64,000 nucleotides of DNA from Pogonophryne albipinna (GCA_028583405.1 CM053252.1:36421763-36485762), one strand, 5' to 3'. Counted from the first letter of the stretch, positions 22,601-34,998 are shown. Notes: a model not told the origin generated them from the letters alone. Translations and numbers: made by a program.

Positions 22601-23940
22601 GTCAGCACTGCTGGGATCCCGAAACAATAAAAGCAAGTGATGTCCTATCATGTGTAAATCAATAGTTAGCAAGTGCAGGGCTTATTTTTCCTGTCTGCAA
22701 CTCTAGGTTGTTTGTTTGATTTCACCTTCATACTGACTCAGTGACAGAAATAAGACCGGGGAAAAAGAGCTCACTCTGGCAGCGGCATTGGGTCATGTTA
22801 AAATGAAGGAGAGGTAAGACGATTTAAGAAAGTAATGTGTTTGGGGTGTGTGTTGCTGAGAAGATGGAAAGAAATCATATTATTTTAACATAAATTAAAA
22901 ATTGTCTATAGAATTAAACGCTGGAACTCCGGCAAAAACATTTTTGTATTTGTATTCTGTACTTCTTTATTCTCATGTCAGCCTCAACATGAACTAAGTT
23001 ATCTAAAGGAAGAGCACATCGATCCGAAGCGCACATAAAGAGAGGTGCGCTGTGCACTGTATTACCTAACAGAACCATACCATTTTGTTATATAACACAA
23101 CAACAAATAACCTTTTTCTTCCAGCAATGTTGTGTCAGGAACATAGAATCAGTTGTTGTACACTAACTTTATACCGGCCTCCATCCCCGAGAATCTGTAT
23201 GTAATTGATTATGGCATGGCATTTGTGCAAATATATGTTATAATGTGTATTTTTTTGGAAGAAATCTAATCTCATCTCTCATGTTGCTCCTTACTTAACA
23301 GGAGGCCTGGGGCTTTAGTCTGTATTTGTATTATCAATAACACTGGGTCGCAATCTACGTGAGAAAGAAGGGGAAACGAATGTGGAGTGATTGTGTGATC
23401 ATGTTTTCGTATAAGATTTTGGTGGAATTAAGGTTTGTTGTAATGTGCAACTTGAAGTATTATTTGACTTGCCATGGAACCAGCAAGACAATCATCTTGG
23501 CTGAAAGACAAACACAATTAAAAACCACTTGCTAGACATTTTAAGTTGGAGGGTGGGAACTGACATTTTTTTTGTTATCTGTTACAATGAAATACCTTCA
23601 GTCATAGCTAGCCATTCTAGTCTAATTTGCAGAGCATCATGCTGTGGAAATTGGCCGTGGGGGCAGAGGTAGGGCAGGTTGTTCTGCCCTTTTGCGTGCT
23701 TCGGGATCATACACACAATGTCATGGTTAGTGATCAGTTGCAAGGAACAGACAGCTGACCTCCACTTCCCTCATCCCTCAGTATCTCACTCAGTGTGTGT
23801 GTGCGTGTGTGTGTGTGTGTGACCAGTTTCCTTTGGTCTAGTGTCAGTTTACACAATCTCTTTCACTGCTACACTTCATAAAATCAAACATGAATCCAGA
23901 TCTGTGTCAGACATTCTGAAATGCAATGGGAGCCACTCAC

Positions 23941-24023
23941 CATTTTATTATTGATTTCATGAAAATGGATCTCGCAGACTTTCTCCACCACATCCTCAAT
24001 TTCAAATGTAACAAAGCCAAAAC
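23941..24023 (-). CDS. msi2: msi2 exon: RRM2 core (FGFVTF...HFHEINNKM)
   Basis: This 83-bp exon encodes the middle of RNA-recognition motif 2. After a CTGCAG acceptor, GT completes the Gly codon begun at 59333. The frame continues [15 protein letters not shown] and [12 protein letters not shown], ending exactly before GTGAGT. FGFVTF is the RNP-1 aromatic motif that contacts RNA, and the exon boundary splits its conserved Gly. Relative to the MSI2 sequence I remember (FENEDVVEKV), one residue is Ile. Both flanking introns are large (35.3 kb upstream in the transcript, 8.7 kb downstream). Confidence 0.97.
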
Positions 24024-24377
24024 CTGCAGAGGAGACAGATGGGTAGAGAGAATAATGGCAAGAGTAGAGAAAGAGGAGGCAAGAAATAGAAAAGGGGAAG
24101 GGGAGGAGGGCACACTTGGTCATAATTCCACAAAAGCATGATCCGCTACAGCCATCAGCACTCATTTCTATTGATTAAGAGGTGGAGATGGAGCCTTTTA
24201 CCTCACACAGAGCTTCCTCTGCTTCCTCAGGCTCACTAAGCTTTGGTGCAACAAAAGCTCTGTGGCGATCAAAATGATAGACATCTCACAATGGGACTAC
24301 AATACTTTAGTTTAAATTGAACAAAAAACAGAACAAAACAGCTATAGAGACCATTGAAGTTCTTAGTTTGGTATATA

Positions 24378-24774
24378 GAGTGGTGCAGGAATGAGTCCTA
24401 CAACCTGGAAATGAGTTTTATCGCTTCTAGTTCCCTGATTTTAGTCACCTTTGTTTAATAAATTAGTTATTGGTTAGATGCCTAAAATAAGATCTGTGGT
24501 TAAAACAAGTTAAAGAGATTTTCCCGTATTGTTCTACGACCTAAAATACTTCAGTAAATACCCCACTGGGGAATGTCTGAAGCCTCTATGCGTGTTAAAA
24601 ACAGCTGTTGCTAACAAGTGGCTAAAGTCAGCCATTTACTTATCATAAACGTCTGTTTGCAAAAAACCTGAAATTCTGAAATCCAATGGGAAAATCGCAT
24701 TCCTTTTTAAAGGTTTCCCTTGCGATGCTTATTCCCTTTCTTGTCTACAAAAATACATCATCACTACACCACTC
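24378..24774. mobile_element. 397-bp inverted-repeat element related to 28851-29085
   Basis: The left end GAGTGGTGCAGGAATGA and right end (reverse complement GAGTGGTGTAGTGATGA) form an imperfect 17-bp inverted repeat flanked by TA (possibly TATA). The first 230 bp match 28851-29085 at several blocks: GGAATGAGTCCTA, AAATAAG.TCTGTGGTTAA, and ACCCCACTGG.GAATGTC. No coding capacity. The TA flank would suit a Tc1/mariner-type MITE, but this is inference. Confidence 0.6.
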
Positions 24775-26984
24775 TATAATGTGTTTGCTTTATTTAAGTA
24801 GAGAAGCTAACCAGTTTATGCTTGAACTGATGGCAAATCAACACTCTGACAAACCAAGTAAAAGGGAAGGTCAGTAATACAAGGTAATATAGTGATTTAC
24901 CAGCATTAGTTACACAGGGTATTTGAGATTCAAAGGAAATACATATCAGACATGTTGATAGTTGAACACAGAGCAAACCCACAAAATGTATTTCTTGAAA
25001 TGGTATGTTTGTATTTCTCCTTTATTGTACTTGATTTGTTCTTTACTTCTGTCCATCTCAGAATCATGTTGTCTTTAGAGAGTTACCTGACATAAAATAA
25101 CTTTTTTTGGGTTACCAATATATATACAGTCAATTTATAATAACAATCAACTGAAACTGACTTATCCTTTCAAAACATTTAAAAAATACCATGCCCCAGA
25201 AGAACAATGTTTCCGAGTTCATGCCCCATTTTCACTTAAATGCACAAATGAACAGTTTGAAGATGTTTTACTTCGCTTTGGAGAGACTGGGAATGTGCAT
25301 CTGAGAGTAGCACTGTTTACACTGAGAATGTTGGGGGGAAATGTTCATCCTCCCAATCTTCCATTCCTCTATTCAGTCACCCTCTATTGCCTCTGTTGTA
25401 GCAGTCACAGGAACACATGCACATCTGCTGCGCCTATATACAGATGTGAGCTCTAATAACCCCACTTCATACATGAATTGAAGAAGAGAAGAAAGAATAG
25501 ACTTTGTAAAGACAAACCATCTAAAGGAACAATGGATACTCCAGTTACTTTGATCAGGTGTAAGGAAACACCACTCAGGTGTTATTAGTTCTCACTTGTT
25601 CTGGTGGACGATTAGAAAAGCCTGAAGGAAACCTAAAAACAAAATAAAGATATCTAATCTCTTTATTTCCTGCCACCTCCCCCTCCGTGCCTTTCCCTTC
25701 TCCTTCTCTGCTCCTACTTAGCGGTACCCTAGCCACCACTGACAGCCAACAAACCAGCTGTCAGGGGCAACTTGTCAAAGAGCCCGGCAGCCAACATACA
25801 GGATGGGTGGCATCGTGAGCGATAGGGCTGATGTGATGGAGAAGGATAAAATACGAGCGCAAGTGTAGCAGAGATTTGAGAGACATAAAGCGGCAGTTGT
25901 AAAAATTCATGTTCACTGTAATATACAGTATGTACATAATGCATGAAAAATGTATCGAATTCTGAGATGGTTATTGTACTATGTTGATGGTCATTTTGAT
26001 AAGCAGCTAAGGTTTAAGACATCTTAGATTTCAAGTGACAACAGACCTCTATTAGGCAAAGTAATTATGACTCTTTTCCAAGCTAAGGGGGTTGATGTGA
26101 GAGCCACCAGATCTGCCAAGAGAGGAGGTCTGGTGGATAGATTGACCAACAAATTGTCAGAATTGTACTAGAAACAGTCCATGTTATGTGTTTTTTCTCT
26201 GACCTTCATGGTTAGGGAGGTTGTTGTAATCATGATGATAAATGATGCCCCAACCTCACTCAGACCTTATCTTAACCCAAACCGTATTCTACCCCAGACC
26301 TAAAACAGTTGTATTGTTGTTTAATACGGAGGACTTGCAGATTTGAATCATGGTCCCCAGTGAACTCTGTAGTCATATTGTGACGACTTCATTTCATAAA
26401 TATGAACCTTGCCTATATTTCTATACAGATTGTACCTAGTAATATTTCACATTGTTTCCGTGACTAGATTTAATTTAATATTGGAAGAAAATATTTGTGA
26501 CCTCAACCAATTTAGGAAAGCAAACTTATATTGTTTACATGCATTACCACATGTTTAGTAAAATGCACTACATTGTACAGAAAAAACTAGTAAGGTGGCA
26601 TTGCTATTATTCAGAAAATATTAATATTAATAAAAAAGGTCATACATTAAAGGGGGGGTAGGTAAGTTTGAGAAACCGGCTCGAGATACCCTTTTTGTTA
26701 TATTCCATGGAATGCTCTTAACATCCCGATAGCAATGCATATCTTAAGTGCTTTGACAAAAAATCCATAAAAAAATTTCATCTGTGGAAGCCGTAATACT
26801 GTAAAAAGTACGACCAATCCGTTTAGCCGGGCCGGCTAAACGGATTGGATTGCCGTCCTGTCTGTCAGCCTTCCATCTCGTGCACGCACAAATGTATCTC
26901 GTGCCCTCATTGGGCGTGCCGTCATTGGGCGTGCATTGCAGCAGTACTTCAATGACTCGCCAGCAACAGGCGGCCACTTTCACC

Positions 26985-27624
26985 ATGGCAGAGTTAGGTT
27001 CAACATCGTCTACTGGTGGCAAAAGAAATAATGTAACGGAGCAAATTAGGAACAAAAACAAAGTGGAAACTAGGAGAATTCAAACCAGAGTCAATATCGG
27101 AGTTGCTTTTCAACGATGGCGACTACTGATGGAACACACCTATGGGGGTTATTCCCTATCTTTATTCAAGAGCGTGGTATTTAAATTTGAGAGCATACTT
27201 TATGTATTTATTTCCCTCAAACCCTGTCCTCGCACTCAAATAGTGCCTGCTTGCCCTTAGATTTGCTCTGCTTCTGCTCAAACTGTACGCTTGCACTCAG
27301 ATATATTGCTGCTTACGGATTTTTTCTGCTCTCAGATTTATTCTCTGCGCGCTCGAAACTTTTGTGCAACAATCCTGTCAAAATCCCTCAACCAATAGGA
27401 GGCCAGGTGTCCTTGCGGGTGCGTTCGTTTTACTTATTACAGCGTCCCGTAAGGGCGGTTACTCTTTGGTTACTCTTTGGTGCGATGACAGGGTTTGAGT
27501 GAAGGAAATCAATAAAGTATGCTCTCAAATGTAAATACCACGCTCTTGAATAAAGATAGGGAATAACCCCCATACACACCGAGTTGAAATCTGACGCCGT
27601 GGTCGCTCTTTTTCTCTTGGACAG
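26985..27624 (+). pseudogene. Exon-like coding segment inside the TTAA element, split by an insertion
   Basis: ATG at 26985 in strong context (TTCACCATGG) opens 52 codons containing TEQIRNKNKVETRR and TRVNIGVAFQRWRLLMEHT. The frame stops being meaningful at 27140, where the nested element begins. After that element and its target duplication, the same frame resumes at 27581 with ELKSDAVVALFLLD, followed by a donor-like AG|GTTTTG at 27624/27625. NIGVAFQRWR and DA-V-ALFLLD resemble an N-terminal exon of uncharacterised fish proteins that I recall, often found near zinc-finger or transposon-derived genes. Function unknown. It could be a captured host exon or the element's own first exon. Confidence 0.5.
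27141..27574. mobile_element. 434-bp nested element with about 95-bp terminal inverted repeats
   Basis: TATGGGGGTTATTCCCTATC at the left is mirrored by GATAGGGAATAACCCCCATA at the right. The inverted match continues through AAGAGCGTGGTATTT and GAGAGCATACTTTAT to CAAACCCTGTC, about 95 bp with few mismatches. ACACACC occurs on both sides (27134-27140 and 27574-27580, with a one-base overlap ambiguity), consistent with a 6-8-bp target duplication. The copy sits inside the coding segment at 26985-27624 and breaks it. Confidence 0.8.
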
Positions 27625-28298
27625 GTTTTGTATGGTTTACAATTCCCCTGAACTATATAGCCAACCTAAGTCATGTGCGCGTTCATGTGTGTTGGAGGAG
27701 GTGCTCTGTAAGGAAGTCTGAAGGAAGGGGCGGATTCTTTTCGGCTGTGTACTTTCAAATTTTAGTGCACTCGAGCCGGTTTCTGAAACTTACCTACCCC
27801 CCCTTTAAAGAAAAGCCTTCAACAAATGAGTACAACACTAGCAAGAAATAAAGCGAGCCACAAAATACATCCAACTTGCCAGCATGATGTTGATTGAAGT
27901 ATGAAACTGAGCAGCCAATTACAGGCCACCATGCAGTCAGCCAATCATGGGAGTGGATCAGCACAGAGCTCCAACAACAGAGCAGAGAGCAACGACAAAT
28001 AGCATGTCCCTCACTGTGACCAGAGGCGGCAGCAGGAGCCAAGGGGGAGCTTATTTAGTAATAGCAGGTGCTAAACATTTGGTCCATAAAAACAAATAAC
28101 TACACATGATAACCTTTGATGTGATTTGTATACAGGGTCTTTTTCTTCTGAGGTACATTTTTACACAGTGTTATGCATGCGCATGCTCAAGTGAGCTGAA
28201 GACTGTATGTATGCGTAATTGACTACACTACTACACATAGAGCAGACACAATACTATGCCACATTGCACATTTACAGAAATAAGGCGTTTGGCTTTAA

Positions 28299-28844
28299 CC
28301 CTCCTATTGTCTTCCCCCCCCCCCCTTACTTTGGTGTTTGTGGTCAAATTTGACCAGTCCTGTTTAAACTGCCATTACATTAACACAAAAACCATTAATC
28401 ATCACCAAATGTCATTGAACACCCTTTCAAACTGTACATATTGTATCAGACTACTGGTACACGTGAAAAACTGCAGTAACTATACAAAGAACAGACACTG
28501 AACATGTATTGCGTGTGCCAGGTGTGATCCATGTGGGGGGATGGGCACATAAGGGGGGGGGGGGGAACACATCTAGGGTATGTGTGTGTGTGTTTTATCT
28601 GATCCGGATGGTTACTAATTCCTTTTCTTTATAGCGGTCATGTTTGACCGGGAACACCATGGGTGTTACAAAGTTGACTAAATCATCCAGAATTCAATGA
28701 AAGTGGTGATCAGCAATTTGATATGTTCAAATGTCTACTGTGAAGGATATCATAAAGCCTTAATGCAATCGAATGTAAAACAAAACAGTTATGATTGATG
28801 AAAGTAGTAAATCGGTCAGATTTGACCCGAAGACAACAGGAGGG
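28299..28844. mobile_element. piggyBac-like MITE with TTAA target site
   Basis: The termini CCCTCCTATTGTCTTC and GAAGACAACAGGAGGG are inverted repeats, followed inward by GTCAAATTTGACC- and GGTCAGATTTGACC-type sequence. TTAA flanks both sides (28295-28298 and 28845-28848). These ends and the TTAA site are characteristic of a widespread fish piggyBac-type non-autonomous family. The 546-bp interior includes two C/G homopolymer runs (28314-28325 and 28552-28565) and no transposase. Confidence 0.88.
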
Positions 28845-28850
28845 TTAAAA

Positions 28851-29085
28851 GAGTGGTACAGGAATGAGTCCTATGTAAACACGGAAATAAGTTAGCATTC
28901 TACAGACTCCAGACTTCATCATCTTAATGTCAATGTTTTTCTCTATCAGTTTTTGGTTAGAGGCCAGAAATAAGTTCTGTGGTTAATACAAGCTTACCTG
29001 ATTTGTACATGAAAAACAACAGTAAACACCCCACTGGTGAATGTCCGCAGCTTTTACGTGTCTTAAAAATGACGGTTGCAAACAA
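28851..29085. repeat. Partial second copy of the element at 24378
   Basis: GAGTGGTACAGGAATGAGTC begins directly after the piggyBac-like MITE and its TTAA. It matches the left end of 24378-24774 and remains similar for about 235 bp. The matching right terminus is lost. The MITE therefore inserted at, or a few bases before, the left end of this copy. Confidence 0.55.
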
Positions 29086-29922
29086 GTCTTAATAACAAGA
29101 GAGATTCCTCAGAGATTGAATGGGTCCAGGCATCATATCGATGTGGCCTCAATAAAACAATTGTCCCACAAGGTGCTGATCACACCTGTGAATCCATCCA
29201 GGTTTCATCTACATTCAGGAGACCGTTGATATTATGGGTTATCTAATCCTCCATGTACATCTGGAGCAATGCTCAGTAGATGTTGTACTGCACACCATAA
29301 ACTTGTTCCAAATATCAATACTGGTCAGACAAACCACAATGGGTGAACTCAAATCCTAAAAACTCACCCCCTTATTTTTTTTACAAATGTTCTTCTCATA
29401 TGAATCAGCTAATCTGACCCATTCCATCTTTATTTTGCACAACACACAGTACACCACTGCTAAATCTCCTGGGGCCTCATTTATAAAGCCTTGCGTAGGA
29501 TTGGCGTGGGAAGGTTGCTTAGGTAGGATAGAGCAAATAAATATGCACCAACACTTTCCGATTCATAAAAGACTGCGTACCGACACAGGACTTGCGTACG
29601 GCACATCCTACGCCGGTTTCCCTTTATAAATCACTAGGCTTGTTTGAGACGCGCTTCGGCTCGCCTCGAAAGTAGACGAGAATAGCCGATCGCAGCCGGG
29701 GGAGGTCTCAAAAAGCTCGCCTGAAGTCGGACAGCTCGGAGTCGGCTTCGTCTTCTTCTTCTTCTTCTCTCGTTTTTTTTGGCGGATTGCAAACAACTTG
29801 AAGGTGCATACTGCCACCTCCGGAGTCGGCTTGACTCGGTTTGCATTTATAAATAATGCACACATGTGTTTAATCGTTAATGTCAGATATGTACTAAGTA
29901 AATACATTTGTTCCTGCTCAAG

Positions 29923-30000
29923 ATTAGATTCAACTTTATTGTTATTGCACATATTACAGGTACTGAGACAACGAAATGCAGTTTAGCTTCTAACGGTGCA
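29923..30000. repeat. Retroelement 3'-end-like fragment
   Basis: GATTCAACTTTATTGTTATT followed by GCACATATTACAGG and ACAACGAAATGCAGTTTAGC matches the 3'-region signature of a very common fish non-LTR/SINE family, here in the reverse orientation relative to its tail. It is short and diverged. Confidence 0.5.
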
Positions 30001-30522
30001 ACAAGCAGTGAAGTGAAAAGTAATGTACACAATAGACAGAATAAAATATAGAATGAATTGAATGATGAATAAACAGTGAGGGGTATGAAGACACTAGACA
30101 CCTGTGAGCAGTATGAACAGTGTGTATGAATATGCTAAGATATATTACGTATGAAAACGGTAAGCAGTGCAAGTATAGTATAAAATATATAGATATTAAT
30201 TTCATGATGATAAACGTTGTGGAACAATGATGAAAAATGGGAATGGATGTGGCGACGTAAAACTGACACAAAACAACAACAAACTTTTGCCGAGCCAATT
30301 GGAGAGTTTCATCAGCAGCACGTGGTAAAAACAACCAATGAGCGCTCAGCTCGAGATACCAGCGAGTCGTTTCCCATCAAGCATTTCGCTTTCGCAGCCC
30401 GTGGAGAGGAACTGCGCCGCCTCGCCGCGCCTCGCTCTCAAGGCTGCGGGCGTCTTTGTCCCGCGAGATTTCAACGTCTCATGTAGGCGAGCCTCCAGAG
30501 CAAGTCGGACAAAATGACTAAC

Positions 30523-30586
<64 letters not shown>
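30523..30586 (+). repeat. (CAT)n microsatellite
   Basis: About 21 CAT units. On the minus strand they read as a run of ATG codons, an artefact rather than a gene. Confidence 0.97.
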
Positions 30587-33500
30587 TTTATTTAAAGAGA
30601 CTCTTGGTCCATTATTACAAAACATACAACACTCAAATATAAATTAAAAAAGGCAGTTATACCAATGTTTCCACAGAGGCGACTGGTATCGTACAGCACT
30701 GAAACACAGATTTGAGAGCAGCATCATGACAGAGTTATGAGAAACATTCAATCGACTAACCATCATGCAACGCACTAGCAAGACGGCGATCGCAATTGTG
30801 CAGGTCTGCGTCGGTGTCGCTCGTCTCAAACAAGCCTAGTATCAACTCGAAATGCGGTGCAGCTTTTGCGGGCTTCACGTAACGCCCATATTTGCCTATA
30901 AATAGTCAAAGAAACGCCCATTCATTCATTTCGACTGACTTTATGAAGAAGATCGCAGGAAATGACGACAGAACAGCTAAAAAAGACATCTCACACCGTG
31001 TCAGATTTTGGTTATTTTGGGGAGGTGGAGATAAATCATATTGTTTGGTGGATGCAGTTTGAACCAGAGTAACAGCATGGAGGTCGGATCGTCACCAAAA
31101 CAAATAAATAAGTGGTCCGAAAAAGGTTCATGACAAAAAAAATACACATAGCCTTCCTCAGGCAGTGTGTTTGTACCGGGGACAGGAGACCCCCCCTTGA
31201 TGAGAGACTGTAAGAAGTGAACGGGGAATCCCTCCGGAGTGGAGTCATGACGACTGGATCTGAATTATGTTTTCGTATTTGGTGGTTTGTGTCCCAGCTG
31301 TCGATCAGCAACTATATATCCATAATCCACCAGTTAAAGGAAATGCAACTAATGTGTTGTGTTGTATTATATGTACAATTGACCACACATGGTGTTCTTA
31401 GTTTCCATACCTCCTGTGTTTTACGAGCGACTTATCCAGTCTTGGCAAACGGCATAAAACACGATTAAACATGATAGTATATAAAACCATGCTCGTATCT
31501 ATGCAACCTATAGAAAAGCAAAACGGCGTCAGTTTAAAGTAATCCTGTCCTCCTGTTTACCGCATCATTTATGAGAATACATTTCTTAACAGGAGAACAT
31601 CATCGAGGGGTGATCAATAACATTTCCGTATTTATTTATTTCTCCAAGTTATGTTTTTGTGTGCACTGAGGAGTCTCGAACAGGCGTTTGAGACAGTAAA
31701 TAACTGTTTATTACAAGGCTTAGTTGGATACAATATTCTGATTAGTACATTTGGTAATTTCAGAGGTTGTTAATACTCGATAACACACCGCTGATAAGCA
31801 AAATAATGACCGTTGCTAAGAAGGATCAAGGGAGGAAATAAGTTAAAAGACAGAGTGTTGGACGTCAGAGAATCCCCAGAAGAAGGAAGACAGGAAGTAA
31901 ACACTAACGGATAAACAGTATGGGCTGCTGTGGCATTGTTTAAGGACGTGTTAGTGGAAAACATTTTAACTTACGTTGTTGTTGCCACAGTTCGAGCCGT
32001 TGGTGGACTATGGACTATTTTTATACTTTAAGTCAATCAAATAATTTTCAATTATTAATGGGAGTAACATCGTCGGTTAATTTTGTATGTGGCCGTGTAA
32101 TAAGCAGGATTATGTACAGCGCGGCAGTCATTTGGGAAAAAGAACACCTGCATAGTGTTCTTATTCATTAATGACCGCCTCGCTGCACATATCCCTTACT
32201 TAAATGTTTTTCAGACGTATCATGTGTGTTATCAGCCATGGTTTGGTTTCCTTCTTTTAACTCCATCCAGCTGCCAAATAAAACACTGCATCCACAGCAG
32301 CAGGAAGCAAGATATTATAACTGTATTAACAATGTCTGGGCGTATTGATTTGTCTGGCAATAAAAAAGAGAAGTACACAAATATCACATGCATTTCTCTT
32401 CTGAAAAAAAAGACCGAAGCCTACAGAGAGTCCAATATGTAAGCATGGATACAACAGCTGCTGTTCCTGACTGTGGCTTAGTAAATATTCTGTCACTGCC
32501 GACGGTACGGCTAATAAAAACCGGTGACAAATGAGAAAATTCAGTCACTCAAAGTTGATGAGAAACACTGGATGCACATTTGTTTGTTTCTCTCCATTAG
32601 GGTGCTCCTGCTTTATGCTCCTTTATTTTCTGTTTTTTTACTGTTCAATTTTTCTGCACCCACGTTCAATTTAGTCCCGAGTGTGAGAAGTCATTTACAT
32701 ACAGACACACACTATGACAGCATTGTCACAAATGGCATCCAATTTATACACTCCATCAATGGAAAAGCCCATGGGAGCTGTGCGTGTGTGTGTGTGTGTC
32801 CACGTGCACACTTATTCAACAAATCAAAGCCTGAAATCTGCTTACATCCACAAGCATGATTCAAAACAGAGTAGGAACATGTTTTTCTATAGAATCAAGT
32901 TTTGATGGGCAAACACAACATTAAATGTAGTATGAAGTTTAGAAATTAAAAAGATAAACAAATGAGACTTATATTATTAAAAAAGAACAGGCAATACTAA
33001 TAAAACAGAACTTACTGTACTAATAATTTTTAGTACAATTTTTTATAAAAACAAGCCATACAAATAGCATGAATTAGCAGAGTTAAAAAATAATATGTTG
33101 TGATATCAATTAAGAAAAAACTAAAATGGCAGTTTTCATATGATTTAAAATACTAGGTTTGTGTGATGTGTAATGTGTTTGTCGTGTTGACTTTCTCTTG
33201 TGTGAATAATAAGTGTGTTTGTGTGTGTGTGTGTGTGTTACTTGAATGCTGGTTGGAGAAGGGTTTGCACAGCGGGGTGCGGTAACATCATTAGGACTGA
33301 TTATTTTCATCTGAAGTGCATTCTGAGCCTCTCTCGCCACCTCTACAGTCATGTTTGCTTTCTGTTGTGCCCCCACTCCTCCATCATAACTCCAAAGCCT
33401 TATATTCATTTTCGCAAGACCAAATCCGACCTAACAAACTTCATGAGTTTCCTCATAAGCATAAAGCAACACACTATCTCTCCCACTACCCCCAGACATG

Positions 33501-34744
33501 AAGGGTATACCAGCAGGATGGTGGGGCATATGTCAAACATGTCAAAACTATCTAGAGGTATTGGATTTTCCATAAAAAGTCCAGATTAAATGCATTGTTT
33601 TATATCCTTTCCTCCATGAACCCAAGACAAAGACTGATTCTCCAAGATCTACCAACATTTGTAATAAAAACCTAATATAATGGTATATAAATATATGGTA
33701 TAGTTATATAAACAATACAGCTTCAAGATAGTAAATGTGTAAGGAGTGCACATGCAAAACATTCAGAAACAAAACCCAAGAGTCTGTCGTCACCTTGGGA
33801 TGATTTATGGGAGAAATGACCAAATACGTCAATAAACAGACTGGTATTTACCAATAGGAGCTTGTGGCCTTATTTACACATCATGCTAATCAAAAAGAAG
33901 AAACATGAGAGAGGAGGAGCAGGCAGGAAAAAGTCAGTTAAGCTCTTTAGGAGCAGGATGCGGTGTAAAGTAAATGAGAGTGGACAGGGGGATCGATTGA
34001 AGCAGCAAGCCATCTCACTACATTGTAATGAGCAGAGTGAAATACGTTTAGCAGACCGATAGCAAAAGAGAGAAACACACAAGGTGAATGAGGAGCAGGA
34101 AGAGGAGGACAGGAAAAAGCCTTTTCTGATGGAGTAACTCAGACTCAGTTAGAAAGGACCGAAGCACTGAAGGGATTTCTATGTCTGCTGAATGTCGGAA
34201 GTAATGGAAGGAACTCAAGGTAAACTCTTGCCGTTTGCTTTGACTCCTACTGCTGTCAACAGATTGGGTTTAGAATATGTCAGGGCCTATCTGCACGTTT
34301 AAATCAGTGTTAAAATGTTCCAGATAGGTAAATATTGAGGACATGTTCAAAGATAAACTTCAGCACGAGAATCAAATACAGTTGCAGAGAATAAAGAGAA
34401 GACAGAAAATGCCAAGCAGTAAAGGCAACAGAACAAATAATTACAACACTTAATGAAACTGATGACTTGTCTTCATTCATTATTGTCAACATGAGAAAGC
34501 ATGTCAGCCCAGTAAATTAAGTGTATTAGTTTACCTCGGTTCGGGGACAAAATCACACCTCAACCACATCCTAACACCTGCTTATACCGGGTCAACACAT
34601 CCGACCACGATTCCCCTTCCAACCTCATCTTTAAACACATCCCTTCATTCATCCTTCCTTCATTTCATTCCTCCCTCCTTACACACCTTTATTCATTTAT
34701 CTATTCCACCCTTCATCCCTCAGTTCAACCATTCGTTCCTCCCA

Positions 34745-34815
34745 CACCACCATCATCATAACCACAACCAATATAACCACCACCATCATCACCCCAACCA
34801 ACACCATTGAAATGG

Positions 34816-34862
<47 letters not shown>

Positions 34863-34957
34863 GTCGTCGTCATCATCATCGTCATCACACCACCACTATC
34901 GTAACCACCATCATCATCACCACCACCTCCACTATCATCATTGACATTATAACCACT

Positions 34958-34998
<41 letters not shown>

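Larger units (their letters stand above)
15233..23940 (-). other. msi2: msi2 intron (8.7 kb)
   Basis: It contains an interspersed repeat at 15664-15790, the 20-bp minisatellite at 16706-18301 and the L2-like LINE at 18602-19697. The stretch 15790-16100 looks compositionally unlike the repeats and may be conserved non-coding DNA (see findings). I recognised nothing else in 15233-15663, 16100-16705 or 19698-23940, apart from a short GT run near 23797-23820. Confidence 0.8.
26651..27804 (+). mobile_element. TTAA-flanked TIR element carrying an exon-like coding segment
   Basis: The ends AGGGGGGGTAGGTAAGTTTG and its reverse complement at 27785-27804 extend about 34 bp through AGAAACCGGCTCGAG and are flanked by TTAA (26647-26650 and 27805-27808). 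It belongs to the same family as 6626-6912, but at 1,154 bp it is larger. It contains a start-codon-to-donor coding block (26985-27624), interrupted by a separate 434-bp inverted-repeat element (27141-27574). It encodes no recognisable transposase. Confidence 0.85.
29637..30836. mobile_element. 1.2-kb TIR element flanked by TA
   Basis: GGCTTGTTTGAGACG at the left (29637 on) and CGTCTCAAACAAGCC at the right (ending 30836) are perfect 15-bp inverted repeats flanked by TA, with CTAG on both sides. The interior has no transposase. It carries a LINE/SINE-like segment (29923-30000) and a (CAT)n tract (30523-30586). TA flanks suggest a Tc1/mariner-like target, but the terminal sequence does not identify a superfamily for me. 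Confidence 0.65.
29471..31000. mobile_element. Palindromic repeat split by a 1.2-kb insertion
   Basis: GGGGCCTCATTTATAAAGCC to CTTTATAAATCAC (29471-29634) and the segment after 30838 (GCGGGCTTCACGTAACGCCC...CCTATAAATAG) look like the two halves of a fish repeat with TTTATAAA-type motifs. They are separated by the element at 29637-30836. The outer right boundary is uncertain because the terminal repeat is degraded. Confidence 0.4.

Noticed and set aside
27251..27502. 83-codon ORF inside the nested 434-bp element
   Set aside because: It spans the inverted-repeat arms and the spacer of a non-coding element, and its sequence resembles no protein family.
30346..30585. Minus-strand ORF beginning with a run of methionines, and similar Met/Asp-rich ORFs at 34697-35110
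   Set aside because: They are translations of CAT/ATC microsatellites.
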